A stretch of 20,945 nt of DNA from Chara braunii (Eukaryota; Streptophyta; Charophyceae; Charales; Characeae), in NCBI GenBank assembly GCA_003427395.1, contig BFEA01000067.1, positions 1,566,178 through 1,587,122 of the forward strand. Reading direction: 5' to 3'. Made by a program: the position numbers and the translations under genes. Below the pieces are notes generated by a model. It was not told the DNA's origin. It searched no databases and worked only from the letters and a program-made list of their open reading frames with translations. This document shows positions 1 to 9,415 of the stretch, piece by piece; within the stretch, counting starts at the first letter, position 1; every line of letters starts with the position of its first letter.

Positions 1-369
1 GAAGGACTCGCTTTTATCTCCATTGTTGCTTTGTCTATGCATGTCGTGTGTGTGAAGCCCCGAGTGATGGGAGCTGGTTATGCGCATGAGTGACGTCGAA
101 GGTCCATGGATGATTAGATGTTCTGACAAGGGTTGTTGATTGCATGCATGTATGTGTGTATGTACTCGTCCGGGCGGGGATGGGGAAACTGAACTGGGGG
201 ACCGTCTGCTTAGGAGTATGAGTGTGTTGATCCGGTTGTTCCCCTTCCCTCCGCGGTCTTTCCTGCGCTCCAGCGCAGGCTTGGCGTATCTCTCTCTCTC
301 TCCCTTTTCGATCGCCTTCCTCTTGAACTAACAATCATCGCCTTTTAAAGCTTCTCGTCCCCGTACCGG

Positions 370-377
370 TGACGTCA
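370..377. promoter_or_regulatory. Palindromic TGACGTCA bZIP-type site in the LTR
   Basis: A perfect TGACGTCA palindrome lies here and is conserved in the other LTR at 11017-11024. A half-related core, TGACGTCG, sits at 91-98 and 10738-10745. TGACGTCA is a known binding core for bZIP factors (CRE or C-box type; TGA factors in plants), and such sites are common in LTR promoters. Function here is inferred from the motif and its retention in both copies. Confidence 0.4.
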
Positions 378-1006
378 ACCGCCTGCGTCCGCGCGGACGG
401 TCGACGCCCCCGCTAAGGGGAGAAAGCTTAGATTTCGTCATCCTCCCCCTACGCACCCACTTTCGAGAGAGAAGAGTTGCGACGTTTGTTGTATGGATTC
501 GGTGTTGGTTCGGATGACCGGGAACGCGGGATCTTGCCCGAGTTCACCACGTACCTCCGATCGTCTCATTTCGCTACCGACCTTCCCCATCACAGATGAC
601 GACAATGTCTACTGCGATGCGGAAGTACGGCGCGCGCTGAGGCGGACAGAGCAAGTGTGTTGGCAAGACCCGCCTCGGGCTTGTGAGATAAGGGGGAACG
701 GGTCTGTGTTGATTGATCGCTTTGACTCCCCGACTCTAATATTGCCTTATACGGGTTTAACGGTGTTGCCCTGGTCGGCCGCTTACGCCGCGTGGCGACC
801 TCAGTTTGATTGTCGCTGGTGTCGCCAGGGGGACTCGTGTTCGTGGCGACGACTGGTCCTGGGTTACGAGGGAGCGACACGTTTCCCCGAGCTTTCCCGT
901 AGTGCAGGGGCGCTGCCCACACAATTTCGAATTCAGATGCCGGCGGGTCCTCTCGCCGCTCTACCCTCCCGAAAACTTTCGCGCGGGCTCTATGAGTCTG
1001 ACGCCG

Positions 1007-1109
1007 AGGCTTGAAGGCCTCGAACCAACCACCTCTACAGCAAAAGACCCGAGGGTTCGGCCACTTCGTGGGGCCGATGACAAGGCCTGAAGGCTTCGAA
1101 CCCACCATC
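1007..1109. repeat. Imperfect 27-bp direct repeat in the LTR
   Basis: Positions 1007-1033 and 1083-1109 match at 23 of 27 bases with a 76-bp period. Each copy carries a TCGAACC core that recalls a tRNA T-arm, but no cloverleaf can be drawn around it. The right LTR is truncated before this region, so conservation between LTRs cannot be tested here. Confidence 0.6.
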
Positions 1110-1389
1110 TATCCCCGGAACCTATAACGCCGGAGTTTTTGTCGTCTACTGTCATGGCCTCCTCCCCTTGATGCCTTTTTCCGTCCCGATGCACGATGGC
1201 AATTCATTTTCACTGAAACCCTTCTGATTTTATCGTTTCGGAGTAATCCGACCCCCGCGGGACTTCGCGACGACAGTTCGACTCCGAGAAAAACCTCGGC
1301 CAAGAAACGAGAGCCTCTCGTTCCGTCCGGGAGACTCAACCCTTACGACCAAAAATCCTCGTATGGGGAGCTGCGAGGGGGCGTGAGGT

Positions 1390-1400
1390 TGGTATCAGAG
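1390..1400 (+). other. Primer-binding site complementary to initiator-Met tRNA
   Basis: The 11 bases TGGTATCAGAG are the complement of the 3' end of plant-type initiator methionine tRNA, the usual primer for minus-strand synthesis in plant Ty3/gypsy and Ty1/copia elements. The match ends at the 12th base (G where the plant tRNA complement has C). Its place between the LTR and gag is exactly as expected. It fixes the orientation of the element as + strand. Confidence 0.9.
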
Positions 1401-1587
1401 GTGATTCGTTTGGGCTCCGAGGTTTTCCTAGGACGATTACCCTGTTTTAAAGTTTCTCCTTTTTTTTCTTTTTGATCTTTTCATTAAAATTTTCGCATTT
1501 TTGAGTAGGCTGGTTCCCCGTCGACGGAGGCCCGCGAATAGCAATCAAAACCGAGCGAGAGGTCGGGCTCGAAACCCGCCTCCCGCG

Positions 1588-2698
1588 ATGGTGGAACCTG
1601 GAATTGGGGGTGAAAACGACGGCGACAACCACGCGGGGATGGCAAATCATCCCCTGTACTTTGTACCTCCTCCCTCCGAAGTTCCCATTTTTTCTGAAGA
1701 TGACACTTATCCTCGCACCTGGCTAGCTGCCTTGAAAGCCCAGGGCTGGTCAGACCAGTTGCTCCGAGAACGAATTCCCGGAAGGTTAGCCGGAACCGCT
1801 TTTGAGTGGTACGGACAAAAAACCCTTCACTAATTGGGCAGCCTTCCAAAGGAAATTTCTCGATAGATTTGATCACATCGCACCTGGTCAATGCCTCCGT
1901 TTAATAAAGGAATACACACAGCAGCCTTGGGAGACCTTGGCTAGATATGCTGAATGTTTTACGTACCTAGCCGAACGCTCCGGGGTGGATGAGAAAATGG
2001 TACGGACTGATTTCGTCAGAGGACTGTCCGACTCTCGTCTGCGGAAAAAGATCCGCAAGAAATGCAACCCTATAGAACATACCCTGACGGAGCTAATTCA
2101 GTACGCAATTAAGTACGGGAAAGAAAATTACGATGTGGGCCTGGACTTAGAATCCGACGAAGATGACCCTTCGCGTGTTCGACGCAATAGCTACTCCGCT
2201 ACGGCACGAATGTTCGAAGATCGCTTCGGGTTGGGACAGACAAAAAAAGACTCGGATCGGAAAGCTTCTTCCTCTGCTTCGGCCTCTCATTGCTCTAGTC
2301 AAACGCAAGGAAGCCGGGGCGAGGAAGAAGCATCCATGAAAGAAGTCGCGGCCCAACTAGTTACGATAGTTGCCCCGTTGACGGAGTTTGTTCAAGGTCT
2401 GCAACGGCAACGCATAGCCGCCGCACAACGGCAACAGGCAGCTATGGCTGCCGGAGCCCCTATGATAAGACCGGCCGTGGCCGGGGCTGTCCCACCCCTA
2501 CGCTGTTGCAACTGTAATCAGCCAGGCCACCTTGCGAAAGATTGTCCGAAACCCCGAACTCAGGGCGGGCCCACCGGACCTTCCCAAATCCCGCTGGCTG
2601 CTCCCACCGCTGCAGGTCAGGGGAGGGTAGCCACGGTAATGGGCACAAGAACGACGGAGATAGTGACCCCGACGGCCACTGAGATGGGACCCGATTAG
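1588..2698 (+). pseudogene. gag: gag polyprotein (capsid and CCHC nucleocapsid), one frameshift
   Basis: Gag forms the virus-like particle and packages element RNA. The first in-frame ATG is 1588, within a frame open from 1501. The N-terminal part is followed by a retrotransposon capsid domain, shown by FEWYGQ, then an aromatic F-x-x-KF-x-D-RF block, LARYAECFTYL and DFVRGL. A one-base shift in a run of six A (1817-1822) moves reading from the 1588 frame to the frame used up to 2698. A charged Ser-rich spacer leads to a zinc knuckle at 2504-2545 with spacing C-x2-C-x4-H-x4-C (CCNCNQPGHLAKDC). The frame ends at a TAG (2696-2698), and pol continues in the same frame directly after it. That TAG could be a true gag stop passed by readthrough, or another nonsense mutation like those further on. 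Family assignment is secure, activity is not. Confidence 0.92.
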
Positions 2699-4063
2699 TA
2701 TATGGCGGCGGCAATGTTCGAACCCGGGACCATCGGAGTGATACGTCACGTCCAACGGATTACCGAGGAAAGTGACCTCGGGCCGTGGCGACCAAGATTC
2801 GAGGATCTTGCGGTACCTGGTCCTGAATACAAGGATGGCCATATCGACGTATTGGATGCCTTGAAGGCTCTGGATCTTCGGATCCCCGTCCCTATTCCAT
2901 ATCTGCTAACCATTTCCGAAGCGGCTAACGAAAAGTTGATCGAACGGTGCCTCAAAAACAGGCGTCGATTCGAGGAAAGTCGAAAGGGCAAAAAGTCGGT
3001 TCTACGGGACCCACCCACTAACGAGGAGTCACAGCCCTCGACCTGAGAGGTGCACCAAGCCAACCGGATAGGGATGATCCAGACCGTAGATTTTGCTTCG
3101 GAAAAACCCGAGGTATTCCTAAGGGCCTATCCTATAACCTGGAAAAGCGTAGAGTGTGACTGTGAGGTCTGGGGAAACCCCTCGGCCGCCATCCTAGACT
3201 CGGGATCATCAGCGGTCGCCATTTTTTGGAGATTGACGAAACAGTTGGCGGGAAGGACAGGTTCAGCCCCTCCGGCCGGATGAACGGTATATATCCGCTA
3301 CGGAAGATAGTATTATTGTTAAGGGCGAATAACGAACGTGCCCATACGGGTGGGGCGAGTGCATTGTTTGTGTGACGTGATCGTGCTGGATGTACAGGCG
3401 TATGATGTTCTGCTAGGCATTCCGTGGCAGGCGGCGGTCAGAGCGCGAATGCACTTTGACAGTTGTAAGGTGGTGCTCCTATCGGCCCACCCCAAACCTC
3501 AAACGATACCAATGAGACTGGCGGTGCGCATGCGCACCCAGCCGGTGCCTCGCCTCACCACTAAAGCCCATCAAATCAACATGATCCGACGCCTGTCACC
3601 AGACGAAAATGAACCCTCGACGGAAACTGACAAGACTGATGCACCCGACCGATATCCGATCCGAGTACAGGATCGGTGGCGCCATTCTTGGCGGCGAGAA
3701 CCACTGGAAATAGTTCGGAGCGAGTCCAATTGGTCGCATGCGTTCTCCTCCATGGTGCAGGGGGAACCCCTGCTGAGGGTGTCTCGAATAGCTGACCTTT
3801 CAGAACCCCCTGCGTCCTTGTATCTCCGGACGGACCCCCTACCCGAAAGGTTTACCGAGTTGAGAGGGCTGTGCGATTTATCTTTTCGACCCCCACGGCC
3901 CCTACTCACGAATGAAAAAGCCGCGATACTCCTGAAAGAGGGGGTGTCGTTTCAACCCCGAACGAGGGAGTATCGGTGGGGACCGAGGGAACTGGCGCAG
4001 GCCTTTTCGGTCGAACCCTCGGCCGAACCTGAACTGGACAGCGACAGTGAAATGGAAAGCTAG
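2699..4063 (+). pseudogene. pol: pol N-terminal part with retropepsin-like aspartic protease
   Basis: This part follows the gag stop in the same frame. The first ~115 residues (to the TGA at 3044-3046) form a charged linker ending in helical segments, as often seen before gypsy proteases. The protease active site is ILDSGS, with Asp at 3197-3199. A flap-like stretch around YISATEDSIIVKG lies one frame over between about 3279 and 3329, so two compensating indels enclose it. The frame then resumes with VPIRVG and the C-terminal DVLLGIPWQ block (ending ~3430), matching the ILG element of retropepsins. Residues from ~3500 to 4063 form an Arg/Pro/Glu-rich spacer that I do not recognise. The catalytic Asp is intact, but the stops and shifts mean a full product is unlikely without repair. 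Confidence 0.85.
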
Positions 4064-5749
4064 CCGATGAGTCTGACGGACAGCCAACTTATTGCGACGG
4101 TCCTTTCGGCGAAAACCGACAACTCTTTGTTTGGGGCCTCGCCCGATGCCAACGCGGCGGTCCCCACGGTTACGACGACGGTTTCCTTTCCTGGGGGAAC
4201 CGTAGAAGTTCAGTTACCAGCCCGTGTTCCGGACGAATACAAACGCCTCCTCTTGGCGGTTATACGGGCCTATCCTGAGGCCGTCAGCATTCAGGACCAC
4301 GGCATAGGGCTAACCCCTTTGATACAACACGCGATTGACATCGGGGATCACGCCCCGATACATTGCCGACCGTACCGATATTCCCTTAAAGAAAGGCAGC
4401 TGGCGTTGGAAAGGGTACGGGAATTCGAGCGGTTGGGGTGGGTCGAACCATCGCTGGGACCATGGTCTTTTCCCGTGGTCCTCATGCCAAAACGAAATGG
4501 CTCGGTTTGAGTATGTATCGACTACCGGAAATTGAACGCCATCACTACCAAAGATGTGTATCCCTTGCCGCAAATCGACGATTTGTTAGATGCTATCGGG
4601 GCCGCTCGAGTCTTTTCCAAGTTCGATATCCGACACGGTTTTCACCACGTCGCAGTCCGACAGGAGGACCGACCCAAAACCGCCTTTGTCCTGTTTGAGG
4701 GCACGTGGCAATGGGTACGGTGTCCTATGGAAATTTGTAACGCCCCTGCAACGTTTCAGCGGGCCATGAATATGGCCTTCGCTGAGTTCGTTAACAAAAC
4801 CCGACTAACCCAGCCCCTGATCAATTTCTGAGTGATTGTGTACATGGATGATATTTTGGTCTTTTCAAAAACACACGAGTACCACGTGGAACATATTGAG
4901 TGGGTTTTGCATGCACTGAAAGATGCAGGGTTCAAAGTGGCCTTGGAGAAAAGCGAGTTCTTCTTGTCGGAGATCTCATTCTTGGGGTATATCGTCACGG
5001 TCGACGGACTAAAACCGAATCCGAGGAAGGTGGCAGCAGTTCAAGACGCCCCGATGTCGGTCACACTCACCCAGGTTCGGGTTTTTCTAGGGCTGGCATC
5101 CTATTACCGACGCTTCATCAAGGGGTTCGCCGGCATAGCGAAGCCCCTCACGAACCTGCTGAAGAAAGAGGAACAATTGATCTGGACGCGGGAATGCGAA
5201 GCAGCGTTTCAGGCGTTGAAGGAGGCTCTGACATCTGCTCCTGTATTGGCACGCCCCGACCCGACAAGACCGTTCAAACTGTACACAGACTAGCAGCCTC
5301 AGGCGATATCGGCGGTGCTGACTCAGCACGGCAAGGACGGAAGGGAGCACGTTATTGAGTATGCGTCCAAGACGCTGAGCCAGGCGCAGGCTAATTACGA
5401 AGCGTGCAAAGGTGAATGCCTGGAGGTGGTGTGGGGGATTCAGCACTTCCAACCGTATCTGTACGGCCATAAATCCGTGCTGGTAACGGATCATCAACCA
5501 TTGCTGTCCCTACGCAACAACACGGACTACACGGGGACGCTGGGCAGGTGGGCGGTGCGTCTGCAAGACTATGACTTCGACATCCGCCACCGTGCCACGC
5601 GGCAGCATGGTAACGCCGACGGATTAACGCGCCTTCTGCTGCCCAACAAGTGTCCCGCCAACAAGCGACTCATTCCGTGGAGGCCAGAATTTGCGGCGAC
5701 GAAACCACACTACGGGGAGCTACACGTGCTGCGTAAGGACGATGCCTGA
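4064..5749 (+). pseudogene. pol: pol reverse transcriptase and RNase H, in-frame stops
   Basis: RT copies element RNA into DNA and RNase H degrades the template. In order: a lead region, then PVVLMPKRNGS and IDYRKLN (about 4480-4530), motif A FSKFDI with Asp at 4625-4627, motif B CNAPATFQRAM (~4738-4770), motif C YMDD at 4841-4852, then the thumb and connection (FLGLASYYRRFIKGF, ~5080-5130). RNase H follows with TD (Asp 5288-5290), the YEACKGE glutamate region and TDHQPL (~5490). All segments share one frame, interrupted only by TGA at 4508-4510, TGA at 4829-4831 and TAG at 5291-5293. The first sits where relatives usually have Arg or another residue before CIDYR, the last where relatives usually have Trp in TDWQP. 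The motif set is diagnostic of Ty3/gypsy. Near 5691-5749 reading moves to another frame. Confidence 0.95.
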
Positions 5750-6113
5750 GTCTGGAATGGAGGTTTCATCGGAGATGGCCGACGCTATCTCTCTGCCCTC
5801 ATCCCACTCCCTCGCTCTCTCATCTAGCCCCAACTTGTCCCCTGAAACACACCTAAGTCCCTGTTTCTTCTGTACCTTGCCCATGATCCCGGACCAAGAA
5901 GGGTCACATCCGGGAGGGCCCAGTTTTCTTTTATGGGTACAGTGTCGTCAGTGTCATACAGTCAAATCTCACGGACAGTGCGTTAGGTACCGAAGTGAAA
6001 AGACGTGGGTCTGTCCCAACTGTAGAACGGACCAAGTCCCTACCGAGAAGCGGTATCTGGACGCTAGAACAGCCGACGGATTTGCGCCAAGTGCCCACCG
6101 AGCAGAAGCCTAG
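5750..6113 (+). pseudogene. PHD-type (C4HC3) zinc finger domain between RNase H and integrase
   Basis: This frame is open from 5691, overlaps the end of the RNase H frame, and is the same frame later used by integrase. After a Ser-rich stretch come eight zinc ligands at 5862-6023 with spacing C-x2-C-x23-C-x2-C-x5-H-x2-C-x10-C-x2-C. A Trp lies two residues before the seventh ligand (TWVCPNC). This is the PHD-finger signature; RING and FYVE ligand orders fit worse. PHD fingers usually read histone H3 tails, so a role in chromatin targeting of integration is an attractive inference, not shown by the sequence. The domain contains no stop. A TAG at 6111-6113 separates it from integrase in the same frame. 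The fold call rests on ligand spacing alone. Confidence 0.75.
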
Positions 6114-7514
6114 ATAGACCTTCTGTTGCTACGGAGACTGTCAGGCGACTCGTTGTCAGAACTTACCAAAGTCGAACGGCGGAGAGTCACGGAGCGGGCG
6201 CATGGCTATCGCTGGCTGGGCCCGACGTTACAAAAACGGAAGGTCGATGACGACGGAGAGTCTAGCTGGTTGACGGTTCCACAACCTCTTGCTAGGTTCG
6301 ATTGGACACGAGCTGCTCATGAGGAGGATGCGGTCCATTTCGCGGTCAAGTACACGGAAAAAGCCATCGAAAAGAACGGATGGTACTGGTCGGGAATTTG
6401 GGAAGATGTGAAATACATCGTTCGGAATTGCCCGGCCTGCGCGGCGGACAAGGCGCCGGTACAGATGCCTTGGACGATGGTTCCCACTTGTGCAGAGCGC
6501 CCCTTTCAGAGGGTTAGCATCGATACGACGGATATCAACGTTCCGAGAGGGCCCGTCGATCAGGGAGAGCTTAATGTTCTTTTAGTGGCCGTCGATCATT
6601 TTTCAAAATGGATTGAGGCGTACCCTATGACCAGCCGGGATTCGCAGGAAGTAGCCTGGTACGTAAATCGATTTTTGTGTATGCATCTAGACGTAGAAGA
6701 GGTACACATAGACAATGGGTCGGAATTTCAAGGCGAAGTAGAACGTCACCTAGTCAGGGCGGACGTTAAGATTATCTACTCACCGGGGCATTGGCCTCAA
6801 GCCAATGGCCTGGTAGAGAATGCCAACCGACTGATTAAAACGGCCCTTAGACAAAATATCACTGCGGGAGACACCCGACCCTGGCCGGTCATTGTCGATC
6901 ACATTTTGGCCGTTTATCGGGCTACCCCACACGGTAGTACTAGGGTGTCCCCCTTTCAACTGAGAACCAATAGTGTCCCTCGGGTGCAATTGTCCCCCTT
7001 AGTAGGTACGGAAGTTAGAGCAACACGGGCCCAGAATCGAGACAAGGCCCGCTAGTACATGGACTTAATGGCTAGGGCCTATCCCCCGTTAGCTCACCGT
7101 CGGCAGCAGGCCGTACATCAGACACATCAACGGCAGATCCGTGACTACGAGAATCGACACGCGTCGGCGGGACCATTGTCCCGCTATAAAGTTGGGGACT
7201 TGGTGCAGGTACGGAAATCTGCGCGTTCCTCCAAGATCCACCCACACTACACAGGCATTTACGAGGTCACGGAAGTTGGCACATAGGGACAGCGCTCCGT
7301 GAAGCTGATTCCCCGTCACAACTCCCAGGCCCGACCGCTGACACGGCACGCTGCCGCGCTCCGGCCCTTCCAGCCATCGCTAGGTCCCCTACGGACCCCC
7401 GCTCCTGCGAGATCACCCTCTCCTTCTTCATCCTCCTCCTCTTCCCGATCTGCCTCGTCCATTGGTGCGGAGAGTTTCAGGGAGCATGATGAACCATCGC
7501 CAGCCGGAGCATGA
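6114..7514 (+). pseudogene. pol: pol integrase with HHCC and DDE core, two in-frame stops
   Basis: Integrase joins element cDNA to host DNA. The N-terminal zinc site is H-x5-H-x30-C-x2-C (first His at 6318-6320, last Cys at 6438-6440). The catalytic core has Asp at 6522-6524 (SIDTTDI), Asp at 6711-6713 (IDNGSEF) and Glu at 6816-6818 (GLVENANR), so the last spacing is 34 residues rather than the common 35. The core continues past AVYRATPHGSTRVSPFQL. A GPY/F-like C-terminal region follows (VGDLVQVRKSARSSKIHPHY, ~7190-7250). TAG codons at 7056-7058 and 7284-7286 interrupt the frame. The tail is a Ser/Pro-rich segment ending at TGA 7512-7514. I see no chromodomain. The next ORF starts inside this tail. 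Confidence 0.93.
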
Positions 7515-8037
7515 GCCCCTCGAGCACTTCCAGACGCCGCTTGCAGATCGCTTGCTGCGGCATCGGTTTAATGAGGAGAGGCAGTTGCGGTACGACATCC
7601 AACAGGTGAACGTGCCAGCGCGCGGGGCTGCTGATTTGGCAGCGTACTCGTTGCTTTGCGATCGGCTGACATATGCGGGAGTGTACGTGGACGTGACTCA
7701 GTTGCCTGGCCGGGAGACGACCCGAGTATTCATTGAGTTCTGTGCGCTCCAGGTGGCACCCAACTTCGTGCACAGCGTCGCCACCTTCATGGGAGACTTG
7801 ACGGTCCTACCGCAGCAGAATCAGGAACCGGCGCGCAGCTTTGTGGGCGAATACGCGGTGGAAGCGGCCAGATCAGTGGCCAAAGTGCAAGGACGGGGGG
7901 GACACCGATTCACAGCCCACGAAGTGCTGCTGCATAGGGCAGAGGACGGACCGATTGCGTTGGTGCCGCAACTCCCCGCGCTTCTCCCTCCCGCTGCTCC
8001 TCTCAACCTCCAAGCTATTCCCCCTGTCGCGTACTAA
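7486..8037 (+). CDS. Additional ORF downstream of integrase (aORF1), unknown function
   Basis: The open frame begins at or before 7462; the first ATG is 7486, overlapping the end of pol by 29 bp in a different frame. It would give about 183 residues ending at TAA 8035-8037. I recognise no family. It contains a charged N-terminal part, a helical stretch around AAYSLLCDRLTYAG, a hydrophobic block RVFIEFCALQVAP, the segment FMGDLTVLP, and a Pro/Leu-rich end. No signal peptide or clear membrane span is visible, which argues against an envelope protein. Strong GC content at third positions and lack of stops support real coding, unlike the interrupted pol. It is followed at once by an ATG in the same frame (8038), so the TAA could be a recent nonsense change joining two former halves. 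It lies inside the element, so it is an element gene or a captured gene. Confidence 0.6.
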   Translation: MMNHRQPEHEPLEHFQTPLADRLLRHRFNEERQLRYDIQQVNVPARGAADLAAYSLLCDRLTYAGVYVDVTQLPGRETTRVFIEFCALQVAPNFVHSVATFMGDLTVLPQQNQEPARSFVGEYAVEAARSVAKVQGRGGHRFTAHEVLLHRAEDGPIALVPQLPALLPPAAPLNLQAIPPVAY

Positions 8038-9415
8038 ATGCCTCCTTTCTTCTCCTACACCACCCTCCCCTACCAGCTCACGGAGGACCCTTACCCCATG
8101 CGCGAGTTCTCGAAGTATTTGGTGGAGCTAACTGACGTGGAGCCGCTGCCCATCGCCGACGAAGACGCGTGGGAGTTGCACCGTGCGCTGTACAAGTCGG
8201 TGGCGCTGGGGATGTTCCGGTTTTTCGTGGATCACGAAGACCACGCTATCGGGGAGCATTTCGTCGTTTACTACGTCATCTCGTGGCCCAAGCCAGCGGA
8301 GAAGGAAGGGACGGTGGCGCTGTACCCCTTCGCCCCGCTCCAGACAATCGATCCGGGATTGTTGGAGCTCATACATCTTGAGCTCCTCTCCATTGCGCAA
8401 GTGATCGCGAGTGAGGAGGAGGAGATCCAACCACGATTGCGGACGGCGACGGCCCCGTGGAGAACGTACAACGCGGTCGTCATCCCGGATTACATTGCGC
8501 AGCGCGCGGAGAGATTGGAGGACTTCCCGGAGGAAAGGCCGTTGCGTCCTCCCTCGTCGTATCCTCGACCAGCGCAACCGAAGGCCCCCAAGAAGACGCC
8601 GAAGAGGAAGAGACGCCACCCGTCGCCAGGAGCGCAAGGCAGCAGGATCGGCGGCGGCGAGGAGGTGGTTCAGCCCGCGCGTACGTGGATTTCTGACCCT
8701 GTGCCTGGGAGCGCGGCGATGCTCGTTAAGGAGACTATCGTGCCATCGCCGCCCATTCCACGTGTGCCCGATCTCAATCTTGATGGAGCCGGGCCATCAT
8801 CATCAGCAGCAGCCGGAGGAGGAAGCCGAATGGGATTTCCGAATCCCATATCCAGACCCCCCGTCCTCGCGGGACCTCTCTGTTCCCGCCAGCCACCCCG
8901 GGGTGCCCCGGTCATTGACATTAGTAGTTCNTCCGAGCCGGACGGTCCATCCGACCGAGGTGGACTTCATGGTGGAGCCCGCCANCATCAGGCTCGAGGC
9001 CATCGNGGGGGCGCCGCGCCCTGATCCGGCGTGGGAGCCATATCTGACACCCCCTTTCCAAGGGTGTATTGCGGCGCGATTGGCGGGGACGCTCATCTAC
9101 GAGACCGGGCAGCATCCAAATGCAATGTACCACTTCCTGGTCTTCGCGGCGCAGAAGCGGGAGCGGCGGCCTTACACCGAGACTCATGTGGTGCTGACGG
9201 GTCCAGGGCCCCGATCGGTGCGCAAGCGGGTGGTGCGAGCGGTAGCGGATCCGGCGCCACGTGTCCTCTCACATGTGCCGGGGGCTTTCCTTTACCCCTC
9301 ATTCGTCCAACATCACTTCCATGAGGAAGATGCGCCAATGACTCCTGCGGCAATGGCCGCTTTTCTTCCACCTATTCTGCCCCCTCTCAATCCCGACATA
9401 GATCACTTCCTCTGA
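8038..9415 (+). pseudogene. Second additional ORF (aORF2), frameshifted near 8931, unknown function
   Basis: The frame starts at ATG 8038 directly after the aORF1 stop. It reads through a folded-looking N-terminal part (to about 8500), a basic patch KKTPKRKRR (~8590-8617) that looks like a nuclear localisation signal, and a Gly/Ser/Pro-rich linker. PVIDISS at about 8908-8928 resembles a SUMO-interaction motif. Near the N at 8931 coding shifts to another frame, which then runs open to TGA 9413-9415 with a second folded-looking segment (AMYHFLVFAAQ, HVVLTGPG). The N, with further N at 8985 and 9006, makes a sequencing or consensus error as likely as a real mutation. No known domain is recognised and no membrane span is seen. 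Total length would be about 455-460 residues. Confidence 0.55.

Larger units (their letters stand above)
1..1389 (+). repeat. 5' long terminal repeat of the gypsy element, left edge cut by the window
   Basis: Bases 1-789 align without gaps to 10648-11436; I count 28 mismatches (about 96.5% identity). A PBS follows directly at 1390, so the LTR should end at or just before 1389, although no clear terminal CA is visible there. The left edge lies outside the window, so full length is unknown and at least 1.39 kb. It contains two TGACGTC cores (91-97 and 370-377) and an imperfect 27-bp direct repeat (1007-1033 and 1083-1109). Open frames inside it are not supported as genes: the ATG at 493 is ATA in the other copy. 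The exact right boundary is inferred from the PBS only, because the right copy stops at 11436. Confidence 0.9.

Noticed and set aside
493-1014. A 173-residue open frame inside the left LTR
   Set aside because: Its ATG is ATA in the right LTR, the content is GC-driven, an overlapping long frame exists on the other strand, and it lies in an LTR leader.
1007-1109. tRNA-like TCGAACC cores in the LTR repeat
   Set aside because: No acceptor, D or anticodon arms can be formed around them; it is just a short direct repeat.
1817-1822. Programmed frameshift in gag at a run of six A
   Set aside because: It lies inside the capsid domain, not at the gag-pol border, so a random indel in a homopolymer is more likely.
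5691-6113. Host PHD-finger gene interrupted by the element
   Set aside because: The finger is flanked by RNase H and integrase of the same element at the correct spacing and shares the integrase frame.
2696-7286. Variant genetic code with reassigned stop codons
   Set aside because: TAG and TGA both occur in pol, and TAA too in LINE X, at positions expecting different residues; aORF1, aORF2 and the pol end use normal stops. Nonsense decay is simpler.
7059-7514. Chromodomain at the integrase C-terminus
   Set aside because: After the GPY/F-like region only a Ser/Pro-rich tail is seen, without the aromatic cage pattern of chromodomains.
8128-8637. Long - strand open frame opposite aORF2
   Set aside because: It is Arg/Leu-rich, as expected for the complement of a GC-rich coding frame, and has no domain.
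7486-9415. Envelope gene of an endogenous retrovirus
   Set aside because: No signal peptide, membrane anchor, cleavage site or coiled coil is visible.
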